A stretch of 64,000 nucleotides of DNA, taken from contig NZ_BCVF01000021.1 in assembly GCF_001591605.1 (NCBI RefSeq), positions 1-64,000 of the forward strand, written 5' to 3'. Of this stretch, positions 1 to 9,555 are shown piece by piece. How positions within the stretch are numbered: the first letter of the stretch is position 1; each line of letters opens with the position of its first letter. This DNA is from Bacillus badius NBRC 15713 (GTDB lineage Bacteria; Bacillota; Bacilli; Bacillales; Domibacillaceae). A program made the position numbers and the translations under genes. A model generated the notes under the pieces. The model saw only the letters and a program-made list of their open reading frames with translations. It ran no database searches and was not told the DNA's origin.

Positions 1-19
1 AAAAAATCGCAGACAGAAC

Positions 20-859
20 TTATTCATGCAAGTAGTCGATCACTAGGTCGGCAAGATCCTCCCTGCCGTCTATTACTCCAAGCACCGCCTCAATAACAGC
101 TGCACGCGGTTTAGTAACCTTTATTTCATTCTGCAAAAACCCCAGCAGCTCCTTTTGTTTCGGAGAAGCTCCTTGTTGCATGACATTGATTCTCTCCAAT
201 ATGTTCTTTCTTTTATGCTCCTTCGAAAGGGCAATTTCAGGGAAACATTTGTCAAAGAACCATTCTCCTACGAGAATATCCTCGCTGCTTTGCACATCAG
301 CTATCGTCCCATCCATTCGGCGCAGCCCATAAGCGATAATTTCCTTCAGTTCTATGGACTCACTTTTCGTCACCATAAATAAGTGGATCATTTGCTGAAC
401 ACTCCCTAAAAAAATAAGGGAAAGATCCAAAGAATACGGTTTAACCTTCTTTCCATACAATTCAATGATCCGGCTTTGAATCCACTTTAATTCCTCCAAG
501 TAGTGCCGCTTGACAAGCTGCTTCAGCTCCTCTTCTTCAGACGCAAACACCCCTTGAAATAAAATAAACAAGTTATTCCTTTTGTTCACTTCCATTGTAA
601 TAACAAGCTGATCGCTGAACCCTATGAGATCTGATGCCTGCCGGCCAGATAACACGGAAAGTCTCTGTTTTTTTGTTTCTGTTTTAATATCTTCAAGAAT
701 ATTAATGAGCAATTCACTTTTAGAAGAGAAATAATTATAGAACGTTCCTTTAGATATATGGCTAGCATCTAAAATATCTTGAATGGAAGTAGCAGCATAC
801 CCTTTTTCTACAAAAAGAGCATGGGCAGCGACCATTACTTGGCGCTTGCGACTATTCAT
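20..859 (-). CDS. TetR/AcrR family transcriptional regulator
   Basis: DNA-binding repressor, 279 aa, longer than the usual 190-220 aa of the family. The N-terminal helix-turn-helix (about residues 10-55) carries the typical TetR signature, with ISKGTFYNYFSSKSELL in the recognition-helix region. The long C-terminal part is the likely ligand-binding and dimer domain and shows no motif I can name. It is transcribed away from the MFS exporter gene starting at 1046. The 186-bp gap holds the inverted repeat TTGTAC-N5-GTACAA next to this gene's start. That layout suggests a local repressor of the exporter and of itself; the inducer is unknown. Confidence 0.88.
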   Translation of the reverse strand: MNSRKRQVMVAAHALFVEKGYAATSIQDILDASHISKGTFYNYFSSKSELLINILEDIKTETKKQRLSVLSGRQASDLIGFSDQLVITMEVNKRNNLFILFQGVFASEEEELKQLVKRHYLEELKWIQSRIIELYGKKVKPYSLDLSLIFLGSVQQMIHLFMVTKSESIELKEIIAYGLRRMDGTIADVQSSEDILVGEWFFDKCFPEIALSKEHKRKNILERINVMQQGASPKQKELLGFLQNEIKVTKPRAAVIEAVLGVIDGREDLADLVIDYLHE

Positions 860-881
860 TTCATCACCTGAGCTTTACTAT

Positions 882-898
882 TTGTACTGCATGTACAA
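882..898. promoter_or_regulatory. Candidate TetR operator (TTGTAC-N5-GTACAA)
   Basis: Perfect 6-bp inverted repeat with a 5-bp spacer, 23 bp upstream of the TetR start and between two divergent genes. Size and position fit a TetR-family operator. Assignment is inferred from position only. Confidence 0.5.
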
Positions 899-958
899 TT
901 TCATCGTAGCCTAGATTCTTTTAACAATCAACATTCCCGCTTTATTTTAAAATTTTTA

Positions 959-987
959 TTGATTTTTCTGTACCAGCGGTATATGAT
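959..987 (+). promoter_or_regulatory. Sigma-A-like promoter for the MFS exporter
   Basis: -35 TTGATT (959-964) and -10 TATGAT (982-987) are separated by exactly 17 bp, about 60 bp upstream of the exporter start. The spacer contains the imperfect repeat TACCAGCGGTA, which could be a second regulator contact. Confidence 0.6.
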
Positions 988-1045
988 TAAAACCTATTAT
1001 AACCGAAGTCCAAAAAATATACACACGGTATGAGGAGGTTTATTT

Positions 1046-2551
1046 ATGAATACACAAGGCGCGATGGAAAAGCCGCCTTATGGCATGATTGCCCTTTTAT
1101 TTGTCGGCGCCTTCGTCTCCATTTTAAACGAAACGCTGCTGAACGTAGCGCTTCCTTCTATTATGAAAGATTTTGATGCATCAGCCTCTGCTGTTCAATG
1201 GCTGACAACCGGTTATATGCTGGTAAATGGTATTCTTATTCCTGCCAGTGCTTTTTTTATCCAGAAGTTCACAAACCGGAAGTTGTTCATTTTAGCCATG
1301 AGTCTCTTCACTGCCGGCACATTATTGGCAGCTTTTTCTCCGTCCCTGGGAGTACTGCTCACGGCCCGGATGATTCAAGCATCAGGTTCTGCGATTATGA
1401 TGCCGCTTTTAATGAATGTCATGCTTTTCAGTTTTCCGGTTGAACGCCGCGGGGCTGCTATGGGACTGTTTGGACTGGTGATGATTACCGCTCCGGCGAT
1501 CGGTCCTACTTTATCCGGTTGGCTGATTGAACATTATTCTTGGCGCACATTATTTGATGTGGTTCTTCCCATCGCCGCCATTACACTAGTAGTGGCCATT
1601 TTGAAACTGAAGAATATTACGCCTCAAAGAAATATTAAACTCGATGTTTTGTCACTGATTTTATCCAGTGTCGGCTTTGGGGGACTATTGTATGGGTTCA
1701 GTTCGGCAGGAGAGAAAGGCTGGGACTCTGTCCATGTATACCTGCCTATCATTGCAGGTGTCATTGGGCTGTTGCTGTTCATCATCCGGCAGCTCCGCCT
1801 AGATGAGCCGCTTCTTGAGTTCCGAATTTACCGCTATCCAATGTTTGCCCTTTCTTCGGCTATTTCTGTTGTATTAGCTATGGCAATGTTTTCTGCTATG
1901 CTGTTAATGCCCATTTATGTACAGACACTCCGCGGCATCTCCCCGCTTCACTCCGGACTGCTTATGCTGCCGGGAGCGCTTGCGATGGGAGTCATGTCCC
2001 CAATTACCGGCAAGCTGTTTGATAAATTCGGCGCCCGGGTTTTAGCCGTCATTGGGCTTGCTATTACTATTTATACAACGCATCTGTTCAGTAACCTTAC
2101 ACTTGACACTTCCTACAGCTATTTAATGCTGCTTTATACCTTGCGGATGTTTGGAATGTCTATGGTCATGATGCCGGTTATGACTAACGGTTTAAATGAA
2201 CTGCCGCAAAGCATGAATCCGCATGGAACTGCTATGAACAACACGTTGCAGCAGGTTTCTGGTGCAGTTGGATCTGCCTTTCTCGTGACCTTGATGCAAA
2301 ACCGTACAGAATCAGAGGCTGAGAGATTGGCTGATGCAGCGATGAAAAGCATGCCGGCATCTACTCAGCCGGACCCTTCCCAAATAGCCGATATGAAAGC
2401 AGCTATTATGAATGAAGCTATGCTTCACGGGATTAATTTCTCTTTCTCTGTTTCTGTTTATATTGCCATCATCGCGCTCATTCTCTCGTTCTTTATGAAA
2501 CGCACAAGTCCAGCCAAAGATTTAACGAAAGAACAGCCGCTTGATGTTTAA
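1046..2551 (+). CDS. MFS multidrug exporter, DHA2 (EmrB/QacA-like) family
   Basis: Integral membrane proton-coupled drug exporter, 501 aa, the normal size for the 14-helix DHA2 group. Visible features are the N-terminal segment LNETLLNVALPSI typical of DHA2 helix 1, the helix-4 region with RMIQASGSAIMMPL, and the motif-C-like stretch with GPTLSGWLI in helix 5. The start has AGGAGG 6-7 bp upstream. The divergent TetR gene and intervening palindrome suggest repression by that regulator. Substrate cannot be read from sequence. It ends just before a perfect bidirectional terminator shared with the convergent iclR gene. Confidence 0.9.
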   Translation: MNTQGAMEKPPYGMIALLFVGAFVSILNETLLNVALPSIMKDFDASASAVQWLTTGYMLVNGILIPASAFFIQKFTNRKLFILAMSLFTAGTLLAAFSPSLGVLLTARMIQASGSAIMMPLLMNVMLFSFPVERRGAAMGLFGLVMITAPAIGPTLSGWLIEHYSWRTLFDVVLPIAAITLVVAILKLKNITPQRNIKLDVLSLILSSVGFGGLLYGFSSAGEKGWDSVHVYLPIIAGVIGLLLFIIRQLRLDEPLLEFRIYRYPMFALSSAISVVLAMAMFSAMLLMPIYVQTLRGISPLHSGLLMLPGALAMGVMSPITGKLFDKFGARVLAVIGLAITIYTTHLFSNLTLDTSYSYLMLLYTLRMFGMSMVMMPVMTNGLNELPQSMNPHGTAMNNTLQQVSGAVGSAFLVTLMQNRTESEAERLADAAMKSMPASTQPDPSQIADMKAAIMNEAMLHGINFSFSVSVYIAIIALILSFFMKRTSPAKDLTKEQPLDV

Positions 2552-2557
2552 AAACGC

Positions 2558-2594
2558 AAAAAAAGCATTTGGGAAGCTTCCCAAATGCTTTTTT
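2558..2594. terminator. Bidirectional intrinsic terminator
   Basis: GCATTTGGGAAGC is followed directly by its reverse complement, with A-run before and T-run after, so it works in both directions. It lies between the convergent MFS (+) and IclR (-) genes. Confidence 0.9.
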
Positions 2595-2599
2595 GCTGA

Positions 2600-3367
2600 T
2601 CAGCCGCTATAACCAAGCCGTTTGGAAATAGCTTGTCCTGCCTGGATCATCCGCCCGCTTAATGAACGCAATCGTTCATCCGTCATTCGCAGCGTCGGGC
2701 CTGAAATGCTGACAGCTGCAGCTACCTTTCCTGTATGATCAAAAACCGGAGCAGCAATGCAGCGGATACCAGCCTCATTCTCCTCCAGGTCGAGAGCGTA
2801 CCCATTTGCTTTTACTCTTGACAGCTCCTGTAAAAACACTTCTTTTTCTGCGATCGTATAGGGAGTATGGGCCGGCAATCCCTTTCTTTCAATAATCGTC
2901 AGCACGTCTGCCGCCGGTAAGTGAGAAAGGATCGCTTTGCCGACAGAAGTACAATGAACCGGCGCCCGCTTGCCGACCTTGGAGTGCATGCGCAATGCTT
3001 CATTGCCATCAAGCTTTTCAATATAAACAACTTCCCCCTGATCATACACAACGAGATGAACGACTTCATTTGTCTCTTCTTCAAGTTCCTGCAGTATCGG
3101 CTGCGCCTCTGCCCGGACGTCCAAAGAGTCAAGCAATTTAGAACTGATATCAAGAAACATATAGCCTAGCTTGTATTTCCCGGTGGTTTCATGCTGTTCA
3201 ATATAGCCATATTGACTAAGAGTTGCTAGTATGCGAAAAACAGAGCTTTTATTAATATCCATTTGCTTTGAAATTTCTGTTACACCGAGTCCTTGCTTCG
3301 ACTGGCCGACAAGTTCGATGATATCAAGCGCCCGTGCAACCGATTTTACGACATTATTTCTTTCCAA
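2600..3367 (-). CDS. IclR family transcriptional regulator
   Basis: Two-domain regulator, 255 aa, the usual IclR length. An N-terminal winged HTH (about 5-65; GVTEISKQMDINKSSVFRIL) is followed by the IclR effector domain (about 80-250) with the conserved region HCTSVGKAILS and the C-terminal GIRCIAAPVFD. It lies downstream of malate synthase G on the same strand but behind a strong terminator, so it is probably transcribed separately. IclR proteins often control glyoxylate or aromatic-acid catabolism, so the neighbouring malate synthase is a plausible target; this is inference. Confidence 0.9.
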   Translation of the reverse strand: MERNNVVKSVARALDIIELVGQSKQGLGVTEISKQMDINKSSVFRILATLSQYGYIEQHETTGKYKLGYMFLDISSKLLDSLDVRAEAQPILQELEEETNEVVHLVVYDQGEVVYIEKLDGNEALRMHSKVGKRAPVHCTSVGKAILSHLPAADVLTIIERKGLPAHTPYTIAEKEVFLQELSRVKANGYALDLEENEAGIRCIAAPVFDHTGKVAAAVSISGPTLRMTDERLRSLSGRMIQAGQAISKRLGYSG

Positions 3368-3436
3368 TTGACAGGCCCCTTTCCATGCAGCTGTATTTTC
3401 TTATTCATTTTGTTTGCTCTAAAGCCCTCTTTCGCT

Positions 3437-3469
3437 AAAAAGGCTGGCCTGCAGTTGGCCAGCCTTTTT
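3437..3469. terminator. Intrinsic terminator after malate synthase G
   Basis: AAAAAGGCTGGCC and its reverse complement are separated by 7 nt. A- and T-runs make it bidirectional. It separates glcB from the downstream iclR gene. Confidence 0.88.
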
Positions 3470-3510
3470 CTATTATCCTTTAAGATGCAAAAAGAAGAAA
3501 TGAAAAAATC

Positions 3511-5682
3511 TTATTGAGTGACTCTATATTTTGCCTTTGCTTCAAGGCGTCGTTTGTGCAAAATAGGTTCTGTATATCCGTTTGGCTGCTCGTGTCCTTT
3601 AAATACAAGATCACAAGCAGCTTGGAAGGCTACGGATTCCTCATAATTTGCTGACATAGACCGATATCCCTCATCCCCGGCATTTTGTTCATCCACTACC
3701 TTCGCCATTCGCTTCATCGTCTCCATTACTTGCTCTTCTGTGCAAATGCCGTGGCGAAGCCAATTGGCAATGTGCTGGCTGGAGATGCGGAGAGTCGCCC
3801 GGTCTTCCATTAAACCAACGTCATGAATGTCCGGAACTTTAGAGCAGCCGACTCCTTGTTCCACCCAGCGGACTACATAACCGAGGATGCCTTGCGCATT
3901 ATTATCAAGTTCCCGCTGGATTTCCTCCCGGCTCCACCTTGAATCCTTTGCCAGCGGAATTTGTAAAATATCATCTGTATAATCTTGCAAGCTTTGCTTT
4001 AATTCATCTTGAACTTGCTTCACATGAACTTGATGATAATGAAGGGCGTGAAGGACAGCTGCGGTCGGCGAAGGCACCCATGCCGTGTTTGCACCTGCTT
4101 TGACATGGCCAACTTTTTGTTCCAGCATAGCAGCCATCATATCTGGCATCGCCCACATGCCTTTCCCGATTTGGGCACGGCCCTGCAAGCCGGTTGCAAG
4201 CCCCGCAGCGACATTTGCTTTCTCATAAGCTGATAACCACACGGAAGATTTAATATCCCCCTTTGGAATCACCGCTCCCGCTTCCATGGATGTATGTATC
4301 TCATCTCCTGTTCGATCAAGAAAGCCCGTATTAATAAAGGCGATTCTTCCCTTTGATTCACGAATGCAATTTTTCAAGTTCAGCGAGGTGCGCCGTTCTT
4401 CATCCATCACGCCAATTTTCAATGTGTTCCGTTTTAGTTCCAGCAAATCCTCGATCCGGTCAAACAGCTCGCAGGCAAATGCCACTTCCTCTGACCCGTG
4501 CATTTTCGGCTTAACAATGTAAATAGAACCTTTACGAGAATTGGCCAGCTCGGAACTTCCATCAAGAGAGTGCTTAGCAATCGCACTTGTGACTACCCCG
4601 TCAAGAATGCCTTCAAATATCTCTTGGCCGTTTTCGTCAAACACGGCATTAATCGTCATTAAATGGCCGACATTGCGAACAAACATTAATGAGCGGCCCG
4701 GAAGCTTTAACGTGCGGCCATCTATTGACGTATACAGGCGATCCTCATTCATTCGGCGTGTGAGCGTTTTGCCATTCTTCACAAATGAACAGCTCAAGCT
4801 TCCCTTGATTAACCCTAGCCAATTACGGTACACAAGCACTTTGTCTTCCGCGTCAACAGCCGCCACGGAATCTTCGCAGTCCATAATGGTTGACAGAGCC
4901 GCTTCCATCAATATATCCTTGATCCCCGCTGCATCTGTTTGGCCGATTGGATCATTTTTATCTATTTGAATTTCAAAATGAAGACCGTTATTTTTTAATA
5001 ATATAGCTGATGGCGCAGCGGCTTCGCCTTGGACGCCTTGCAGCTGCTGTTTATTTTTCAGCCTCGTTTGGCTGCCATCCATTAATGTAACGACTAATTC
5101 CCCATCTTGAACGACATAGCTGGCGCTTTCTGCATGAGAGCCCTGTGCCAGAGGAGCTGCTTCATCAAGAAAACGCCTTGCAAAAGCGATAACCTTTTCT
5201 CCCCTTACTGGGTTATAGCTGCCCTTCTTCTCGGCACCTTTTGTTTCCGGAATCGCATCTGTTCCATAAAGGGCATCATACAAGCTTCCCCACCGGGCAT
5301 TGGCTGCATTGATCGCATACCTGGCATTGTTTACCGGGACAACGAGCTGAGGACCCGCTTGCAAAGCAATTTCTTCATCCACATTTTCAGTGGCTACTTT
5401 AAAGTCGTCAGATTCAGATTCAATATAGCCAATTTCCTTTAAAAAAGCTTTATATTGATCAAAGTCAAATGAATGCTCTTTATGCCAATCGTCGATTTTC
5501 TGCTGCATTTCGTCTCGCTTTTTTAATAAGTGGCGATTTTTCGGCGTTAATTCGGACACAATCGCACTAAACCCATTCCAGAATGCCTGATCATTGATTC
5601 CCGTTCCTGGAAGCACCTCGTTATTAATAAATTGAAACAATTGCTCATCCACTTGCAAAGACCCTGCTTTTACATAATTCAT
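3511..5682 (-). CDS. glcB: Malate synthase G
   Basis: Condenses glyoxylate with acetyl-CoA to malate in the cytoplasm. From the ATG at 5682 the protein is 723 aa, the same length as E. coli GlcB. A longer TTG-initiated frame to 5715 is unlikely because the G-rich ribosome site immediately precedes 5682. Recognisable blocks include the catalytic TIM-barrel part with [29 protein letters not shown] and [12 protein letters not shown], and the C-terminal [14 protein letters not shown]. No isocitrate lyase gene is near, so the glyoxylate source is not visible; glycolate oxidation or purine breakdown are options. A 12-bp inverted repeat lies upstream. Confidence 0.95.
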   Translation of the reverse strand: MNYVKAGSLQVDEQLFQFINNEVLPGTGINDQAFWNGFSAIVSELTPKNRHLLKKRDEMQQKIDDWHKEHSFDFDQYKAFLKEIGYIESESDDFKVATENVDEEIALQAGPQLVVPVNNARYAINAANARWGSLYDALYGTDAIPETKGAEKKGSYNPVRGEKVIAFARRFLDEAAPLAQGSHAESASYVVQDGELVVTLMDGSQTRLKNKQQLQGVQGEAAAPSAILLKNNGLHFEIQIDKNDPIGQTDAAGIKDILMEAALSTIMDCEDSVAAVDAEDKVLVYRNWLGLIKGSLSCSFVKNGKTLTRRMNEDRLYTSIDGRTLKLPGRSLMFVRNVGHLMTINAVFDENGQEIFEGILDGVVTSAIAKHSLDGSSELANSRKGSIYIVKPKMHGSEEVAFACELFDRIEDLLELKRNTLKIGVMDEERRTSLNLKNCIRESKGRIAFINTGFLDRTGDEIHTSMEAGAVIPKGDIKSSVWLSAYEKANVAAGLATGLQGRAQIGKGMWAMPDMMAAMLEQKVGHVKAGANTAWVPSPTAAVLHALHYHQVHVKQVQDELKQSLQDYTDDILQIPLAKDSRWSREEIQRELDNNAQGILGYVVRWVEQGVGCSKVPDIHDVGLMEDRATLRISSQHIANWLRHGICTEEQVMETMKRMAKVVDEQNAGDEGYRSMSANYEESVAFQAACDLVFKGHEQPNGYTEPILHKRRLEAKAKYRVTQ

Positions 5683-5726
5683 CCTTTCCCCGCCCCTTCG
5701 TTTCTTATTACGCAACAGTGTTTCTT

Positions 5727-5767
5727 AAATGTTCTAAAAAAAGATTAGCACAAAATTTAGAACATTT
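5727..5767. promoter_or_regulatory. 12-bp inverted repeat upstream of glcB, candidate operator
   Basis: AAATGTTCTAAA (5727-5738) and its exact reverse complement TTTAGAACATTT (5756-5767) are separated by 17 bp, starting 45 bp upstream of the glcB start codon. No T-run follows, so it is more likely a regulator site than a terminator. Confidence 0.5.
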
Positions 5768-5877
5768 CAATTAATATCAGCGAATTGTTATATAACAATT
5801 TTAATCTGTTGTATTACAATTGCCTTTACATGTTCATTCAAAAGAAGCGGGCATAGTCTTATTTGTCATTCAAACGC

Positions 5878-5912
5878 CAAAAAGCCATCCATATTCCCCT
5901 ATGGACGGCTTC
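5878..5912 (-). terminator. Intrinsic terminator of the AraC gene
   Basis: On the minus strand GCCGTCCATA-GGGGAA-TATGGATGGC is followed by TTTTT, about 70 bp past the AraC-type stop codon. Confidence 0.8.
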
Positions 5913-5983
5913 CAACCAAATCTTATCGTGTTTATATTGTACCCTTTTCCCCATCTCTTTAAACTAAACGGACTAGTCGGTTT

Positions 5984-7222
5984 TCAAACGAAAACTATTT
6001 CCCTTGTCAGCCTAAACTCCCGCGGGGTAGTTCCAACGAATTTTTTGAACGTAGAACTGAAGTAATTTGGGGTATTAAAACCAGTAACTTCAGCAACTTC
6101 TTCTATTGTATAGTTGGTTTGTCTCAGAAGCCGAACACCATTTCTTAACCGGACGAATGTTACGTACTCTGAAAAATTATTTCCTGTTTCTTTTTTAAAT
6201 AGCCGGATAAAGTGTGAGTAGCTTAAGTTCACATGCTTAGCTACATCCTTCGCAGTCATTTCTTCTCCAAAATGTGTATGAATAAATTCCGTGCTTTTTC
6301 TGATATTTGGCTCTTTAGAAATTTCTTCATAATAACGCAAGGAAACTTCATGAAAGGGCGGCAAGCTTCTGGCCAGCTCTGCTTCTTTAAACGAATAATG
6401 AAGCAGATGAGGATCGTTATAAAGAGAGCCGACTCCAATATAAATTTGAATACGGTGCTTCTTTAACAAATTATGGATAATACTTTCAAATATCCGTCTC
6501 CCTTCCTCCCAATCTTTTAAAGAGCAGACACTTTCCGGCTGCCTGAATAAAACGAGCATTGATTTTCGAAAAGGTACAAAATACAGACGGGGCACCTTGC
6601 CTTCGAAAGCGGTTTTGAAATAAGAGCTGATCAGCGGAGCAGAACGGTTTTCATCAGCGGGGTCACAATCTAAATGAGCAAATCCTTCCACATAGCAAAC
6701 GGCGTTAGGAAAAGTATTTTCCTTAAAAACAGACAGAGCATCCATCATAATGTTTTCCGATTGAATCGTTTGATGGAGAAGCTGCCTTAAGACGTAATTT
6801 TCCAGCGGTTCATTCTTTGCTGTCTGATAGGAAGCAATTACTTTTTTTCCTTCTAATTGCAAGAGGACGGCCGGATTTTTTTGCATCATTCCTAACACAT
6901 CGTCCACACTGCGAATAAAAGCTGATTTTTTTAAAGGGTTCAGCACAAGCGAATGAGCTTGCAGCTTCAGAGCCAACGGTGAGGTATGATGCCACTTTCG
7001 ATCCAGAATTAATATATAAAAACACCTTTGGCGCTTCATTGAGCGGTAAACTCTCAGCCAATCGCTTAATTCGCTGATCTGGAAAACTTTAATATGAGCC
7101 TCTTCGTAATTACCGAAGCGGCTTCGAATGGCACACTGCTGTTCATATTTTTCTTGAAGCCATTTTTCCAGCAAAGGATAAGCTGCCGCATTCACATTTT
7201 CCAGGCAAACAATGTATTTCAT
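5984..7222 (-). CDS. AraC family transcriptional regulator
   Basis: 412-aa regulator with a C-terminal AraC/XylS DNA-binding domain (about 310-408). Both HTH motifs are visible: MTAKDVAKHVNLSYSHFIRLF, then the second helix pair with YTIEEVAEVTGFNTPNYFSS and the family signature FKKFVGTTPREFR. The first 280 residues are not a cupin and show no receiver-domain signature I recognise, so the sensed signal is unknown. It is divergent from the DUF485-symporter operon starting at 7358, with 135 bp between, which suggests it activates uptake of that symporter's carboxylate substrate. Confidence 0.85.
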   Translation of the reverse strand: MKYIVCLENVNAAAYPLLEKWLQEKYEQQCAIRSRFGNYEEAHIKVFQISELSDWLRVYRSMKRQRCFYILILDRKWHHTSPLALKLQAHSLVLNPLKKSAFIRSVDDVLGMMQKNPAVLLQLEGKKVIASYQTAKNEPLENYVLRQLLHQTIQSENIMMDALSVFKENTFPNAVCYVEGFAHLDCDPADENRSAPLISSYFKTAFEGKVPRLYFVPFRKSMLVLFRQPESVCSLKDWEEGRRIFESIIHNLLKKHRIQIYIGVGSLYNDPHLLHYSFKEAELARSLPPFHEVSLRYYEEISKEPNIRKSTEFIHTHFGEEMTAKDVAKHVNLSYSHFIRLFKKETGNNFSEYVTFVRLRNGVRLLRQTNYTIEEVAEVTGFNTPNYFSSTFKKFVGTTPREFRLTREIVFV

Positions 7223-7357
7223 TCATTCTCTCCTTTCCCCTTCCACATTCTAACATCCAGATATCACAAAAACAAGCAATTTTTTATAATATTCTGATAA
7301 TATTTTGTAAGGGATTACATTCTTTTCCTTAGTATACTAAAGGCAAGGAGGGGATGC

Positions 7358-7732
7358 ATGTTGAGCCAAGAATATGAAATGACCGACCAATCGAGGGGAA
7401 CGGTGGATGCCGGAAGCCTGCCGCCGCTTGATAAGGAAACGCGCTATATCATGAAATCGGAATTACGGACAGGGCTTGGGCTTTCAAGTATTTACTACGC
7501 TTTTATTTTGTTTATTCCAATCATTAACTGGTATATGAAGGATTTCGCTTTTAGCCAGTTCTGGGGCGGCATGTCTGTCACATGGTTCCTAACCACTGTC
7601 GTGGGAATGGCGATGGCCTTTTTGATCGCTTATATTCATACAAAGCGCTATGAAAAAAGACTTGCCCGTTATGATGCTTTCTCGAGTCCCTCGGAAGAAC
7701 AAGGAAATAGCAGAGGAGGAAATAGTGCATGA
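7358..7732 (+). CDS. DUF485 domain membrane protein (symporter accessory)
   Basis: 124-aa protein with two predicted membrane helices (about 45-67 and 80-105). A conserved aromatic/charged C-terminal stretch (YIHTKRYEKRLARYD) follows the second helix, as is typical of DUF485 (YjcH-like) proteins. These genes nearly always precede an ActP-like sodium/solute symporter, and here the stop codon overlaps the symporter start (ATGA). An AGGAGGGG ribosome site precedes the ATG. It is probably a small partner subunit of the transporter; its biochemical role is not established. Confidence 0.85.
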   Translation: MLSQEYEMTDQSRGTVDAGSLPPLDKETRYIMKSELRTGLGLSSIYYAFILFIPIINWYMKDFAFSQFWGGMSVTWFLTTVVGMAMAFLIAYIHTKRYEKRLARYDAFSSPSEEQGNSRGGNSA

Positions 7733-9297
7733 TGGAAACGCTTTTGGAACCAAAATATATTTTCACGTTCCTCCTCATGGGAACGATCGTCTACATTACG
7801 TACTTATCAAAGAAAAATTCAAGTGCCAGCGATTTTTTTGTCGGCGGACGCTCATTTGGCTGGTTCACGAACGGTTCGGCCATAGCCGGTGATTATTTAA
7901 GCGCCGCTACCTTTCTCGGTCTTGCCGGTCTGACTTTTTCAATCGGCTATGACGGCGCCTTTTATACCTTCAGTTTTTCCATTGGTTTAACCTTGCTGGC
8001 CATTTTTGTTGCTGGACCGCTGAGACGGTTTGGCGCTTATACAGTTGCCGATTTTGTTGCTTATCGGTTCCACAGCAAACGGGCCCGGTTAGTAGCCGTT
8101 CTAGTTGTTCTGTCCATTTCCGGATTTTATGCCGCTCCCCAATTGCTCGGTGCTGCTCAAATTTTAAGCATGTTTTTCGGCACGTCCTATGAGTTTGGCA
8201 TCATCTTCACTTGTGCGGTGATGATTTTGTATGTCGGCGTCGGCGGCATGAAAGGAACAACATTAAATCAGGCGCTTGAGCTGTGGATTCGCCTCGGCGC
8301 TTTTATTTTAATGGTTGGCGCAGCCATCTACGGCGGACTGCATTATGAAAAAATCCTTTCCGCTATTACAAGCTTTAGCGGTTCGGTGGCTAACACAGCC
8401 GCTTTTACTGAAGACGGAAAAGATATAGTAGCCAACGGGGAAAGCTGGGCTACTTCAGGCGTATTAACACCTAACTTTCTTCATACCGTTTCTCTGATTA
8501 TTGGCTTATCACTCGGAACGATCGGGCTGCCTCATATTTTGCTTCGCTTTTATACTAATCCAAGCGCCAAAGCTGCCCGCAAGTCCGCCTTAATGGCTAT
8601 TGGAATCGCGAGTGTGTTTTTCTTATTTGCTGTCTATTTGGGAGTTGTGGGCCGGGCTCTCTTTCTGGAAGGAAACTTAAATGCCGAAGTAATGAAAAAT
8701 TTGGTAACTGGCGGGGACAATATGGTCGTTCCATCCATTGCTGAAGTGCTCGGCGGCAAATGGCTGCTCGGCCTTGTCATTGCAGGAGCATTCGCTGCGA
8801 TTTTCTCCAATCTTTCGGGATTATTTATTGCCAGTTCAGGGGCACTGGCACACGACTTGTATGCTTCTTTCTCTAAAAAAGAGTTGTCGCAAAAACAGCG
8901 TGTTGCTGCCGGCAAAGTCGCTATTTTAATTCTTGGTATCCTGTACGGGCTGCTTGGCCTGTTGGTCAAAGAGGCTTCGATCGGCCATCTCGTTGCACTG
9001 GCCTTTACCGTAGCAGCCAGCACATTCACACCGATCTTTTTATTTGGCATTTGGTGGCGGGGGATGACAGAAAAAGGAGCCATTGCCGGACTTCTCGTCG
9101 GCTTGATTGTCTCCATGGTTATGATTTTCTTATCCCCCTTCCTTCCTGCAGCCCTACAGTTTAAGGTGCCGGGTATTGTCACCGTGCCGATTGGATTTTT
9201 GACTGTATACATTGTTTCCAAGCTTGACCGAAAAGTGCCGGCAGATGTGAATGATTTCATGAGAAAAGTTCATTCCAAGGAAAGCGAAGTCGCTTAA
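7729..9297 (+). CDS. Sodium/solute symporter (SSS family, ActP-like monocarboxylate permease)
   Basis: 522-aa SSS-family transporter with about 13 membrane helices. The N-terminal block DFFVGGRSFGWFTNGSA and the segment AGDYLSAATFLG are typical of acetate/pyruvate-type symporters, and GLPHILLRFYTNPSA is the family's conserved mid-region signature. It is translationally coupled to the DUF485 gene and followed by a bidirectional terminator. Acetate, pyruvate or propionate is the likely substrate by family; the exact one is not resolved. Acetate uptake would fit with the upstream malate synthase, but the two genes are not in one operon. Confidence 0.9.
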   Translation: MMETLLEPKYIFTFLLMGTIVYITYLSKKNSSASDFFVGGRSFGWFTNGSAIAGDYLSAATFLGLAGLTFSIGYDGAFYTFSFSIGLTLLAIFVAGPLRRFGAYTVADFVAYRFHSKRARLVAVLVVLSISGFYAAPQLLGAAQILSMFFGTSYEFGIIFTCAVMILYVGVGGMKGTTLNQALELWIRLGAFILMVGAAIYGGLHYEKILSAITSFSGSVANTAAFTEDGKDIVANGESWATSGVLTPNFLHTVSLIIGLSLGTIGLPHILLRFYTNPSAKAARKSALMAIGIASVFFLFAVYLGVVGRALFLEGNLNAEVMKNLVTGGDNMVVPSIAEVLGGKWLLGLVIAGAFAAIFSNLSGLFIASSGALAHDLYASFSKKELSQKQRVAAGKVAILILGILYGLLGLLVKEASIGHLVALAFTVAASTFTPIFLFGIWWRGMTEKGAIAGLLVGLIVSMVMIFLSPFLPAALQFKVPGIVTVPIGFLTVYIVSKLDRKVPADVNDFMRKVHSKESEVA

Positions 9298-9323
9298 TCC
9301 TTCGCCTTCTTGCTGCCAGCAGC

Positions 9324-9391
9324 AAAAAAACAACAGGACTGTCCATAAGCGTTGCCTTCCGCGCTTTTGGAACAGTCCCGTTGTTTTTTAT
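9324..9391. terminator. Bidirectional terminator
   Basis: AAAAAACAACAGGACTGT pairs with AACAGTCCCGTTGTTTTTT across a long loop. It ends the symporter operon (+) and overlaps the stop codon of the small minus-strand ORF at 9388-9555. Confidence 0.8.
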
Positions 9392-9555
9392 TTTTTTCCG
9401 ATTGTTCTTCCTGATGCCCCCGGTGATAGATCTGTATTTCCCTGTCCATTGGCATCCTGGTCATTCACTCCAGGGCTTTCCTTTGTACTTCCTACATACA
9501 CCGGTTTATGCTTGGCCTGTTGCTTTCGGAATGCATCAAAGTTTAAATTAACCAT
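9388..9555 (-). CDS. Small hypothetical protein, 55 aa, coupled to yteA-like gene
   Basis: A 55-aa frame starting MVNLNFDAFRKQQ and ending GRTIGKK. Its ATG overlaps the stop of the upstream YteA-like gene (TAATG) and has GAGGAG about 9 bp before it, inside that gene. The stop TAA lies in the stem of the terminator, so the frame fills the gap exactly. The protein is hydrophilic, rich in Gly, Asn and Gln, with no membrane segment. I do not recognise the family; position suggests co-expression with the YteA-type sporulation-associated protein. Confidence 0.6.
   Translation of the reverse strand: MVNLNFDAFRKQQAKHKPVYVGSTKESPGVNDQDANGQGNTDLSPGASGRTIGKK

Noticed and set aside
4541-4969. 142-codon plus-strand frame inside malate synthase G
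   Set aside because: Antisense shadow of a conserved enzyme without ribosome site or recognisable motif.
8634-9260. 208-codon minus-strand frame inside the symporter gene
   Set aside because: Antisense shadow of a well-conserved transporter; residues are low-complexity Ser/Thr/Pro/Ala with no domain.
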